Shown here: piece after piece, positions 1 through 10,083 of the stretch
Layout of the letters: the number at the start of each line of letters is the position of its first letter
How positions within the stretch are numbered: the stretch's first letter is position 1
Assembly (NCBI GenBank): GCA_049999725.1
Contig: JBNGIS010008298.1
Coordinates: 23,140 to 49,122, forward strand
DNA from: Haplomitrium mnioides
Lineage: Eukaryota > Marchantiophyta > Haplomitriopsida > Calobryales
Direction: 5' to 3'
DNA: 25,983 nt
Translations under genes and position numbers: made by a program
The notes under the pieces: generated by a model
Told to the model about the DNA's origin: nothing
The model's input: only the letters and a program-made list of their open reading frames with translations
Database searches by the model: none

Positions 1-1423
1 TTTAGAGTTTGCAATTATCTTTTAGCCTTAGAAAGCTACTACATGCATACATACAAAAGAGCATGACAGTTAGAGTTTTTAATTATCTTTGGGTCGTAAA
101 CATCTACTACATGCATACACACAAAAGAGCATGACATAAAGAGTTTGCAACTATGCTTCAGTCATAAATATATACTACATGCATGCATACGAAAGAGCAC
201 AAATATCTACTACATGCATACATACAAAAGAGCATGACATTTAGAGTTTACAATTATGTTTCAGTTGTATACTACATGCATACATATACACACACACAAA
301 AAAGCATGATGTTTAGATTCTAAAAGTATCTTTGTATCGCAAATATCTAGTAGATGCATACATACTCACAAACACCTACTACATACATAAAAAAAAAAAG
401 AGAATGACATTTAGAGTTTACAACTATCTTTTAGCCCTAGAAAGCTACAGAGATAGGAAAGAGCATGACATTTACAGTTTTAAATTATCTTTTGCTCGTA
501 AATATCTACTACATGCATACATACAAAGAGCATGACATTTAGAGTTGACAATTATCTTTCAGTAGTAAATATCTACAACATGCATATATGCAAAACAGCA
601 TGACATTTAGAGTTTACAATTATGTTTCAGTCGTAAAGATCTACTACATGCATACATATGAAAGAACATGACATTTAAAGTTCACGATTATCTTTTCGTT
701 GAAAATATCTACTACATGCATATATACGAAAGAGCATGACATTTGGAGTTTACAATTTTCTTTGAGTCAAAAAAATCTACTACATGCATACATGCAAAAG
801 AGCATGACATTTAGAGTTTACAAATATCTTTCATAAGTCAAAATCTACTACATGGATACATACGAGATAGCATGACATTTAGAGTTTACAACTATTTTTT
901 TTCCGTAAATATCTACTACATGCATACACACGAAAGAGCATAACATTTAGAGTTTGCGACTATGCTTCAGTGATAAATATATACTACATGCATACATGCA
1001 AAAGAGCATGACATTTAAAGTTTACAATTATCTTTCAGTCGTAAATGTCTACTACATGCATACATACAAAAGAGCATGACATTCAGAGTTTACAATTATA
1101 CTTCAATAGTAGACATTTATACATAAGAAAGAGCAAGACATTAAGAGTTTACAATTATGTTTCAATTGTAAAAATCTACTACATGCATAGATGCGAAAAA
1201 GCATCTCATTTAGAGTCTACAACCATCTTTCTGTAAGAAAAATCAACTATATGCATACATATGAAATAGCATTACATTTAGAGTTTACAACTATCTCTAA
1301 GTCATAAATATCTACTACATGCAAACATACAAAAGAGCATAACATTTAGAGTTTACAATTATCTTTTAGCCCTAAAAAGCTACTACATGCATATACACGG
1401 AAGAGCACCACACTAAGAGTTTA
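1..1423. repeat. AT-rich minisatellite, about 68-bp monomer, about 21 degenerate copies
   Basis: The core ctactacatgcatacata recurs with a period close to 68 bp; for example acatgcat starts at 41, 109 and 177, and the cores near 640, 708, 777, 843, 913 and 981 keep the pace. Each unit continues with agagcatgacatttagagtt and an AT-rich tail (caattatctttcagtcgtaa). Some units are truncated (near 177-212) or contain short CA or A runs (near 285-300 and 387-398). Most monomers carry the palindromic CATGCAT. The array extends past the left edge of the window. Its last unit is cut by LTR-A at 1424. Apparent reading frames here are by-products of the repeat. It could be a free satellite or an internal array of another transposon; the sequence does not decide this. 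Confidence 0.93.
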
Positions 1424-4003
1424 TGTAAGCTAGCGAATTGAGATGCTGACACGGAATTCTTCCCAACGAGAGCAACATTGATACAATTCCGCCTTGGTAA
1501 GTGCAAGAGCGACTCAGGAGCAGCAGGAATCCTTTGTTTTGTAAGTATGAACAGAGCGTATGGATCCGTGGAGGAGGACATGATCATGGCGAAAGCTGAG
1601 GAGTGAGTAGTGATCGCGAGCAAGAAGGTGAGCACCACTAAAAATTTGAATTAGGCAAGCAAGAGCCCATGGGTCTCATGGGGATGCAAGAATCAAAGCC
1701 TAGCAAGGAGGAGGGAATGCCCACCTATGCCAAAGCGATCAAAGGAGGAAGAGCAAATCTACAAAGCTGAAATCCGAAGGCACTCAGGAGAGAGGGGGAC
1801 CACGGACAATGCCTGCAGAAGCCACATATCAGAAGCACGGATCGGAGATAGGAAGGAGAAGGAGCGATCTTTGTAAGAGTGAGCTAGGCCAAGGGGCGGG
1901 GGGCGCCTCGATCCCGCAAGCGTGAGCGCGCTCTGCAAGGGTTTGACCTCTTTCATTGAGTCCGCAGGTCTGAGTGGAAACATGGAGTTTTTTGAGGGCT
2001 CCGAAGGATTCCACAGAGACGTGGCATCTCCAGAGCGCTTCAGGGGATTTTGCTGGTGACGTGGTGGCTTTGGAGGGTCTGAAGGTCTTCACATAGAGGT
2101 GGCGGGCCTCGAAGGACGTAATGGAAATCAGCCTCCCTAAGTGGGGAATCCAGTTAAGTGGGTTTCGATTCGTCTTCCAACATAGAGAGCCTACTTAACA
2201 AAGATCTGTTGAGAGGCCCAACTGGAGGGCAAGGAGGGATCAACCAAAGGGGTGATGAATCGTAGGTCCGACCCGAGGAGAAGCAAAGAGTGCCGAAGAG
2301 TTCTTACTCGGCGAGGGAAGGCTCTTCGGATGACGTGGCATCCGCAGAAGATTAGCGGGTCATCTTCGGAAGGGGGTCAAAGTGGCGGTCCGCCTACCCC
2401 TTTGCAGGGCGGCGTCGGACGGCGCTCTTTGGAGAAAGCTTGGAAGAGGTCCGCGGGTCAACTTCGGAAGGAGGTTAGCGTGGCAGTCCGCCTACTCCTT
2501 TGCGGGGTGGCGTCAGACGATGCCCTTTAGATGACGTGGCGTACTCGGAGGAGAGGCGGAAGTCAAGGGACACGTGGTAGCAAGTTGGAGCCTATCGGGT
2601 CTCGGGCAACGTGCAGGTCAACTTCTTCGGAGAAAGAGTCAGCGTGGCGGTCCGCCTACCTATTTGTGGGGCGGCGTCGGATAGCAGAGCCTCGGATGAC
2701 GTGGCACTCAGAGGGGATCCATAGAATATTCATGATAAATCTGCAAAGATTCATGTGGACTAGGTTCCACGAGGCGCTTCGAAACTCTGTTTCGAGGAAT
2801 CTTTTGGACTTGGTCCCGCGGGAATCTGCAAAATCTCAGCCCGCAAGATTCCCCATACGTCTTGTAGAGTTACCATTATACTTGGCGCTTTTAGACTAAT
2901 TGGTAAGATACACGTCGTGACCTCCTTTTCCGTTGCAACGTGATTAACGAACAATAGAGCCACGCGTCATCACCTCCCATTCTGAGCCCAACATGATTAA
3001 CGACCTTTCAATGGGAAGGGTTCAGAGGATCAGCGAACACTCAGGAGGTATACATGGAGGGGCTTCGATTTTGATCGGGTTGATGCACAAGCAATCTAGG
3101 GATGCGACAATGACCTCAAGATAGGGAAATCGCAACGAGGTAAGGCATGAGGAAGAATCCAATGAGAAGCGAGTGAACTCGCGATGTGGGCAAACCGAAG
3201 GTGGAGGTGGACTGGAGGAGCGCCGAGAATCGCTGGACCAAGAGCGGAGGTGGATCGATACATGAGTCTAGAAGGGATTCTGGCCAACTGAGAAATCGGG
3301 AGAGGCTACCAAGTGAGGAGCTTGGAGTCGTCTCTACATTCCCTGTGGAGGAGCATCAACCCATAATGCTTGGAGTGCACTCTGGTGTAATTCTTCAAGT
3401 GGAGCTGAGAGGGGGGGGGGGGCTGCGTTAGTGCCCGCGCATTGCGAAGTAAGACCTGTTGAGGCTCGGGGTGGAGTGGGCTACCTGCGGTCGGGAAGAT
3501 TGTCTTCTAGAGGTGGAATTGAAAGAAATCCTCTTACTAGCCTGATGAAGTAAAGTCAAGGCTTCTCGCGAGGGAAGTTGAAAAACTATCTAGAGAGAGG
3601 TGTGTGGGTGGAGGTTGGTGTGAAGGCTGGAAGGCAGCAAGGAATTCAGAAGAGAAGGATCTGTTGGTGAGATCAGTCCAGAGGGCCTTCAAGGACTCTG
3701 TTTCTATTGCAGTACATTGTCTGATGTGTTTGTGCATATGTGTACAGATAGATTTGCATTCTGCATTTGTGTTCAAGAGACATATTAGATTAGAATATAT
3801 CAGGACAATTGAACAGACCCTGGGACAGATCTAGAGGGGGAGTCAAGTCCCTTGATACAGCCAAGTGATCCTGGAGGTAAATGCTCTTTATCCTGATCTT
3901 GTTGTATAGCTTAGGAATTAATTCATCTTAGGATAGTTAGGATCAGTTGTATCAGTTTTGTAACAACCTTGGGAGGGGGAGTCCAAACCTCTATCATCGT
4001 TCA
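1424..4003 (+). repeat. LTR-A (subfamily I), 5' LTR of element 1
   Basis: It begins tgtaagctag directly after the tandem repeat and ends ..ttca before ttggtgcaggtcac, giving TG..CA ends and about 2580 bp. The start is supported by alignment with LTR-D at 23702, where tgtctgccat follows a purine tract; both continue with ttgagatgctga. It contains three tandem modules with TGACGTGGC (2331, 2532, 2697). Compared with LTR-B and LTR-C it lacks about 590 bp near 2297-2300. The inverted copy at 24388-25767 resembles it much more closely than LTR-B does. The 3' end is uncertain by about 45 bp because every LTR here is followed by leader sequence. Confidence 0.85.
2355..2705 (+). repeat. Three tandem ACGT-core modules inside LTR-A
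   Basis: Each module begins with gtca(a/t)cttc(..)gga at 2359, 2457 and 2617. It continues through a GTCCGCCTAC block and a GGCGGCGTC-like block. Modules 2 and 3 end in gatgacgtggc (2532-2540 and 2697-2705); another tgacgtggc sits just before module 1 (2331-2339). The spacing is 98 and 160 bp. Matching modules occur in LTR-B and LTR-C. ACGTGGC is the core bound by plant bZIP factors (G-box/ABRE type), so an upstream regulatory array is plausible. That role is inference. Confidence 0.7.
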
Positions 4004-4542
4004 TTGGTGCAGGTCACAGCACCTTTTTGCCCTACAGCATACAAGGTGGCGGGGTCTCAACATTTGGATGCTTAGAATGTATTGAAGGAATTACACAAGG
4101 AAAGTTGAGTGTGGTAAATGTGGACTGGGGGTTGCATGAATGAATGATTTGAGTGTAACCAAAAGAGAGTGAGTGGTGAACAAAAAGGCTTGTAAGGAAA
4201 GGGAGAATCCTTAAGGCCTCAAAGTGATAACTAGCAAGAGGCCATCTTAGAATAGAACTTGAAAGCCCTAAATTTGTCCTCCTTTGCCCTCAAAGTAGCA
4301 TCTGAAAAGGTTAAGGCCTGAAACAGGGGAGCGACATGAATTTTTGATGCTAAAAGGAGGGCCAAAGGTTTGGAGAAACCTAAGACCAACTCGAACCAGA
4401 GACATTAGTTTTTGCACTAGAGACTCGCAATCATAGTGTGACAGCCCATTCCGAGAAATAGGGCAACTGGGTGTGAGTCTGTTGAGGAAGAGTGGCGGAA
4501 GGAAGGGACTTCTAGGTGGAAGTAGCCGTGGCCAGTGCAGGA
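4004..4542 (+). other. 5' leader of element 1, with candidate primer-binding site
   Basis: This noncoding stretch lies between LTR-A and the first conserved gag ATG (4543). A candidate primer-binding site starts at 4005 (tggtgcaggtcac), one base after the LTR CA. The same string is conserved at 13394 and 23340 and, with one change, in the inverted copy. I could not match it convincingly to a tRNA 3' end beyond the first seven bases, which fit a Gly-type TGGTGCA. A second TGG (tggcggggtctc, 4048) is a weaker alternative. The rest aligns with the leader of the inverted copy at 24063-24387 and, less closely, with 13393-13937. Confidence 0.6.
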
Positions 4543-5358
4543 ATGGCCAACCCAGTACCCTCTTCTGGGCTTCGAGGAAGATTCAAATACAAGTCCTTCA
4601 AGGGACGTCCGAAGGATGACCCAGATGCATGGCTGGACGACTTGGAAAATACTGCAGTAGCAAATGGTGAAGCCCATGTGAAGATTGGGATCCTGCCAGT
4701 AGTTTTGAAGGGAGAAGCTCAGCCCTGGTACAAGGATTTGCTCAATAATGTCAAACGAGACTGGCACGCATTCAAGGCGACCTTCATAGTAGAATTCTGC
4801 GAGATCGGAGAAGAGATGAAAGTGCTGATCAAGATGGGTCAGCTCAGGATGAAGAAGGAGTCTGTGAGGAAATTCCTCCAACATTTCAAGAAGGTAGCGT
4901 GGAAGCTGAACCCGCCAGCCACTAACGGGATGCTCACGGCGTGGTTCCTAACAGCTCTACCCAAAGGAATTGGGATCTGGGTGTGCCAGACAGATCCACA
5001 AATTTTGGAGGAAGTCATCAATGCAACCCGATCCCACGTCAAGGCTGCCATCACCAGTTCCCGAATAAAGACACAGGCCAAATACAAATCCGATGACTCT
5101 TCCAACACCTTAGACAGTAGCAAGGAAACGGATGAGAGTTTCGAGTCCTCTTCGGAAAGCAAGAATGAGTTGAGCAACAACAGCTCATAGGAGAACCGGC
5201 CATCCAGAAAGAAGAAGAAGAAGAAGGACCACAAGAAGAAGAAGTCGGCCAAGGAGATGAGTCACCACAAAGGGGCCAACAAAGGAAAATATAGAAAAGC
5301 TGAACCTGAACCCGAGGCGAGCAGGAAGCCAAGGGGAGGGATCAAATTGAGAAGTTGA
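4543..5358 (+). pseudogene. gag: gag (capsid part) of element 1, one internal stop
   Basis: This frame encodes the structural Gag protein of the retrotransposon particle. I chose the ATG at 4543 (MANPVPSSGLRG) because the same Met is conserved in element 2, while the frame upstream has only non-ATG codons. The early part has RPKDDPDAWLDDLE and WYKDL..W.AFKATF, followed by LRMKKESVRKFLQHFKK, a layout typical of plant Ty3 capsid domains. The C-terminus is Ser/Glu-rich and then strongly Lys-rich (a run of K near 5207-5245). A TAG at 5188-5190 replaces GAG of element 2. The frame ends at TGA 5356-5358. Its 816 nt equal the length of the element 2 copy. The nucleocapsid knuckles are not here but in the next frame, offset by -1. 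Confidence 0.85.
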
Positions 5359-5366
5359 GCGCCAAA

Positions 5367-7160
5367 ATGGAGGCGATGAATATCCTCCTGGCTGGGATCA
5401 AACCGAAGAGCAGGCCCCTACCAACCCGGAGAGTTGGAGTCTAGTGCGTCAGATGCAAGCAGCACGAACACTCCCCTCAGGAATGTCCGAACGATAATAA
5501 TGTTGTGCATTACGTGAGGGAGGAAGCGCACGAGTACGTGAGAGAAGAGGTTGAGTATGTCACGGAAGAGGTCTCAGAAACAATGCATCAAATCAGCGGG
5601 GGACCTCAGACAATGCTGAGCAGACCCGCACGAGGGAACGGAGGGCCGATAAATCAGTGGGCTGCCAATCGGCCCCACATGACAACAATCATGGTCTGTT
5701 GGAATTGTGGCCAGCTCGGCCACATTTCATCTAGCTGTCCGGAGCCACGAAAGAGCGGTTATGGCCAACCACCTCCCTTGTGCTTCCAATGCAAGAAGGA
5801 GGGGCATGTGGTAGTGAGTTGCCCAACTCGAAGACCCAGTGCTCCCCCTGGGCCAAGCACGAATCCTCCTCCCCCCGCAATTGTCAATCTGATCACCTTG
5901 GAGATGGAGGAGGAAGCCGAATTACCGGGTTGGGAGACTCCCACTCCCGAGGATTGTTTCCGGGTGGTAGCGAGGGCCAGGGCAAAGGCAAAGAAAAGGA
6001 GCTAGAAGACGTTTGAGCGAAGAGCCAAGAAGGGGGTGGCTCAAGCAACCTCATCACGCAATGATTCAGATTATCAGAGGGATAATCCGAAGTGGTTCTA
6101 CTCGAAGTAGCAAGACCATGTGAGGAGGCAATTGGAGGCTCTAGAAGAAGAACAGGCAGTAGAAGAGACCCTCAAAGAGGTCTGTAAGTAGCAGAGAGGG
6201 ACCTAGGAGGCACATGCAAAGGTTGCAGCTGCGGAAGAGAGGACAAAGCCTAGCGCCTACAACATTCAAGCGGATGTGGGGAATTGCCTTGTTACAGCCA
6301 CAATGGGCCAACTCATCAAGGAAAGCCCACTATATCGAAGGCAGCTCTACGAATTACTGATTGGAGCTAAGAGGAGAAGAAGGCTACCTAAGGTGGGAGC
6401 TCCAACAGATCTGCAACTGGTCTATGAAGACAATGAGGCCCCAGAGATTGACATCCAGATCGCGGGGAGCACATTGTCCTTAGTGCCCGTAGATGGAGGA
6501 GCGGGAGTCAACATCATGGTGGAGGAAACAGCTCACAAACTAGGATTCACAGAATTCTAGCATACAGCCCGAATCATGAGGCTGTCGGAGGGTCGCGAGT
6601 TAAGCCATTAGGCTCTCTTCTCCAAATACCAACGTTCATAGGAGGGAAGGAGTTCAAGCTAAATTATCTAGTAATGCAACCCGCCAGAGCGTCTCCATAC
6701 CCAGTGTTGATCGGAAGGTCGTGGCTGTATAAGGCCCGAATGATGCACAATTGGAGGAACTCCACACTGGTGTTCGGCCCCGAAAAAATGACAATGCACT
6801 ATGGTCCCGTCCTTCATTTGGGGGAAACACAATCCGAGGCGGAGTACGACAGTGAGTGGTCCGAGGAAGAAGAAGATTCGGAGTACCACTATTGGGTGCA
6901 GATGGTGAGTGAAGCGACAAAAGAGGATCTATCAAGGGAGGGTGTGGTGTCCGTCAATCAAATTGGATTATCTACCTATGACGGAATAGAGCACCAGTGG
7001 AGGGAATCTACAAAAAATCGGACCAGAGGTGATGACACCATGATCCGAAGAGGGGAAAGGTCCAAAGTGCCTCATCGGATGAGGAAAGCAAACATGGGGA
7101 GGTCCGAAGAAGCTCCTCGGGAGAAGGGCGGAGTGCGGTTGGCTACTTTGATGCCAGTAG
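5367..7160 (+). pseudogene. pol: ORF2 5' part of element 1: nucleocapsid knuckles, protease and acidic linker
   Basis: The frame opens at ATG 5367, eight bases after the gag stop, in the -1 frame. Three CX2CX4HX4C zinc knuckles follow: 5445-5486 (CVRCKQHEHSPQEC), 5697-5738 (CWNCGQLGHISSSC) and 5781-5822 (CFQCKKEGHVVVSC). A Pro-rich stretch comes next, then the retropepsin-like protease with VPVDGGAGVNIM; its catalytic Asp is at 6492-6494. This family has DGG where most retropepsins have DTG or DSG. After it come SPYPVLIGRSWL and an acidic linker (EYDSEWSEEEEDSEY). Damage: TAG at 5442 just before knuckle 1, TAG at 6003, several stops between 6100 and 6230, TAG at 6558 (CAG in element 2), a 1-nt deletion near 6590 and a 10-nt deletion near 7164, judged against element 2. 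Confidence 0.85.
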
Positions 7161-8690
7161 GGGACGAAATGAAATGGGGGTGGTGCGGGATGTCCAACAC
7201 AAGCAACTGGTGGTTCGAGAAGGACACACCTTCCATATAGGCTCCCAATTGCCCAGGGAAGCAGAGCAGACCCTCACCAATCTCCTGCACAATTTCAGTG
7301 ACGCCTTTTCTTGGAGTCACGTAGATCTGAAGGGAGTCCCGAGAGAATTGGGAGAGCATCGGATCGACTTGGAACCCACAACGATCCCAGTGCGTCAGAG
7401 GTAATACCAGATGAATTCCCGATTCTCCTTGCTGTTGAAGGAGAAGATAGACAAACTCTTGGAAGCTGATTTCATTTACCATGTCTTCAATATTGAGTGG
7501 GTGTCTACCTAGTAGTGGTGCCCAAGAAGGTGGGACAGGACGGGGAGAAGAAGATCTGAGTATGCCAAGATTTTCGGAAGTTGAATGATGGTATGAAGAA
7601 GGACCACTATCCGTTGCCTTTCACGGATGGGGTGCTGGATTTGGTGGCAGGGCAGGAGGTGTACAGCTTCCTAGACGGGTACTCAAGATACAACCAAATC
7701 TGGATCCGAGAGGAGGATCAACTCAAGACAGCATTCACCACGGAATGGGGGGTGTTTGGTTTCAGGAGAATGTCCTTTGGATTGTGCAATGCACTAGGTA
7801 CTTTCCAACGAATAATGATGAACATCTTCCACGACTACCTTAGGAAATTTTTGGAAGTATTCATCGACGATTTTGTGGTGTATGGCAAGCTGGAGGACCA
7901 CGAGCGGGATGTGAGACTCACCCTCCAATGATGTAGAGAGACGGGGTTGAGATTACACCCGAGCAAGTGCTTCTTCGGGGTGAAGGAGGGGATACTCCTC
8001 GGACACCGGATCTCAAATAGAGGGATAGAGGTGGATTAGAAGAAGATCACCAATTGGTTGAATGTGGCATTTCCGACCAGTCTGAAGGAGGTGCAAGGAT
8101 CCATGGGGTGCGTTGGATACTACAGCAGATTTATCAACCAATTCGCCTTAGTAGCTCTGCCCCTCACTCAAATGACCAAGGGGGGTAGCACATTTGAGCC
8201 CACTCTTGAAAGGCTGATGAGTTTCAAGGAATTGAAGAAGAGGCTGGCGAGCGCCCCTATGTTAGTCCCTCCTAGTTGGGAGAAGGACTTTCATGTGATG
8301 ATTGACATATCTCGTTTCTGCATAAGAGTAGTGCTATTTCAGGTGGATGAGAAGGGATATGATCACCCAATCTACTTCACCAGCACGCTACTAACACCAG
8401 CAGAGAAGAATTACTCTGCCACAGGTCGGGAAGCGCTGAGAATCATCTATGCCTTGAAGAAATTCAGAAACTATTTGTTGCATTACAAAGTGATCTTCCA
8501 CACGAATCACAATGCACTCAAGTACATGGTGAGCAAGCCAAATGTCACCGGTCGGATTGCGAGGTGGGTGCTCCTCCTGCAGGAGTTCAATTTTGAAGTC
8601 AGGATCAAGCCGAAGAAGAAGCACAGCAACGCAGATTTCTTTTCCGAGATTGTTAGACTTACCGATCAGCAGGAGGTAGGTGATGAATTC
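7161..8690 (+). pseudogene. pol: Reverse transcriptase and RNase H of element 1
   Basis: This part would copy the element RNA into DNA and remove the RNA strand. RT begins near LPREAEQTLTNLL and HRIDLEPTTIPVRQR, then DFIYHVFN, VYSFLDGYSRYNQIWI, FGFRRMSFGLCNA and the catalytic VFIDDFVVYG (FIDD at 7860-7871, intact). RNase H follows: the first Asp in VMIDIS (8304-8306) and Glu in REAL (8430-8432) are present, but the third acid is lost, since FHTNHNALKYM has Asn (8505-8507) where element 2 has Asp. Damage: TAA at 7402-7404, a 1-nt deletion near 7510, TGA in place of CGA/CGT near 7558, TGA at 7929 and TAG at 8037-8039. The last stop is also present in element 2. Confidence 0.88.
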
Positions 8691-10028
8691 CTTGATGAGG
8701 ACCTGTTCCAAGTGAAGGTTGGGAGGGCCATGGATTACGCAATCATCACTAAATTCCAACATTTCGCTCAACTCCCCCAAGGCAGTAGCAGAGAGGAGGC
8801 TGTTGTGTTTTTCAGGAAGGTAAGGCCATACCTCTTGATCAAAGGTATATTACATAAGAGAGGGTATGACGGGATGATCATACGTTGCTTAGAGTGGGAT
8901 CAGTCCACATTGGTGATTCAAGTGCTCCACGGAGAGGAAGTGGCAGGCCACTTTGTAGTAGACACCACAATCAAGAAGGTCCTAGATGCAGGATATTGGT
9001 GGCCCACCTTGTACAAGGATGTGCATTTTTGGGTGAAGAGGTGTGATGCATGCCACAGAACGGGTAGGCTTGCAGCAAATCAACACCATCCTCTAGTGCT
9101 CATCATTCCATTGGCACCTTTTTAGAAGTGGGGGATAGACTTCATTGGGCCAATTGCACCTTCCACTCGGAAGTGCAACAGATACATATTGTTGGCCACA
9201 AATTATGCCACCAAGTGGGTGGAGGCCAGAGAAACTCGGAAGGACGATGCCAAGATAGTGGCAACCTTCCTCTACAAGTAGATGTTATGCAGATTTGGGC
9301 CTCCTTTGGAGCTGGTCAGCGATCAGGGGACTCATTTCATCAATCAGGTAATCCGAGACCTGACCAATCGATACTTGATCAAGCACAGACGGACCACTGC
9401 TTACCACCCTAATGATAATGGCCTAACAGAGAGAGCCAATGGGATCATGGAGAAGATCCTCAATAAGACGGTGGTAACTAACAAAGCAGATTAGAACCTC
9501 AAGCTGCTCGCTGCAACCCATGCCTACAAGACCACAACGGGCCATTGCTCCTACTTTTTGGTCTTTGGACAACATGCTCTAGTGCTAGTGGAGTATGAGG
9601 TACCCACCAAGAGATTGCTGGAGCAGGAGAGGATGGCTGAAGATCATAGCAGAAGGGAGAGGCTCTATCAGCTAAAGAGCCTGGAAGAAACCAAACAGTT
9701 AGCCCAAGAGAGGTTGGAGCACCAAAAAGAGCTCAAGAAGAAGCAACATGATAAGGGGCTCAAACCAACTGACCTCCGAGAGGGAAATCTGGTGCTATTG
9801 TATGACAGCAGGTTTGTGCATTTCCCTGGAAAATTGCACACAAGATGGATGGGGCCATTCGTTCTGAGGAAGCTCTACCGGAATGGGTCAGCAAAGCTAG
9901 AGACACTGGACAGTCACAAGTTCGCCAACAGGGTGCACTTTGACAGGCTGAAAAGATATGAGAGTCAAGAGGAGAAGGAAGAGGGCCCAACTATGACCCC
10001 ATCAAAGGTGCCCAACCATCAGAGGTAA
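8691..10028 (+). pseudogene. pol: Integrase and C-terminal region of element 1
   Basis: Integrase would insert the DNA copy into the genome. The zinc-binding HHCC motif is complete: LHGEEVAGHF, then RCDACHR. The catalytic triad is intact: Asp in WGIDFIGP (9138-9140), Asp in VSDQGTHF (9321-9323) and Glu in GLTERANG (9429-9431), with 35 residues between the last two as in DD35E enzymes. The C-terminus has a coiled, charged stretch (RERLYQLKSLEETKQLAQER) and EGNLVLLYDSRFVHFPGKL..RWMGPF, typical of non-chromodomain plant Ty3 elements. Damage: TAG at 9123-9125, 9279-9281 and after NKAD (9492-9494), and a 12-nt in-frame loss near 9527 compared with element 2. The final stop overlaps agaggtaagt. Confidence 0.88.
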
Positions 10029-10030
10029 GT

Positions 10031-10083
10031 TGTGTGTGTGTGTGCGTTCTGTGGCCGGGGGGGGGGGGGGGGGGGGGGGGGGG
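10031..10083. repeat. (TG)n followed by a 27-nt run of G
   Basis: A TG run at 10031-10044 is followed by a short spacer and 27 uninterrupted G (10057-10083), just after the pol stop. Element 2 has the same arrangement at 19953-20001 with a longer TG run and shorter G runs, so the tract belongs to the element 3' untranslated region and has changed length by slippage. A homopolymer this long is also prone to sequencing error. Confidence 0.95.

Noticed and set aside
1-1423. Regularly spaced repeat resembling a CRISPR array; small ORFs within it
   Set aside because: Units are adjacent and degenerate over their full 68 bp, with no unique spacers, and the sequence is from a plant-like genome. The small frames are made of the repeat and show no protein-like pattern.
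1372-2963. Minus- and plus-strand ORFs of 60-120 codons in LTR-A, and similar ones in LTR-B and LTR-C
   Set aside because: They have no recognisable domains, differ between LTR copies through indels, and fall in GC-rich noncoding LTR sequence.
4005-4060. Primer-binding site assigned to a specific tRNA
   Set aside because: tggtgcaggtcac fits a tRNA end for only about seven bases, and tggcggggtctc is no better. I keep the site as a candidate without naming the tRNA.
5207-5245. Run of Lys codons as a nuclear localisation signal
   Set aside because: It is a simple (aag)n purine repeat that varies between copies. A basic Gag tail is usual for RNA binding, and no localisation claim can be made.
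4417-5332. Minus-strand ORFs opposite gag (Ser/Phe/Cys-rich)
   Set aside because: They mirror the Lys/Glu-rich coding strand and are not kept at the protein level; the plus-strand Gag explains the region.
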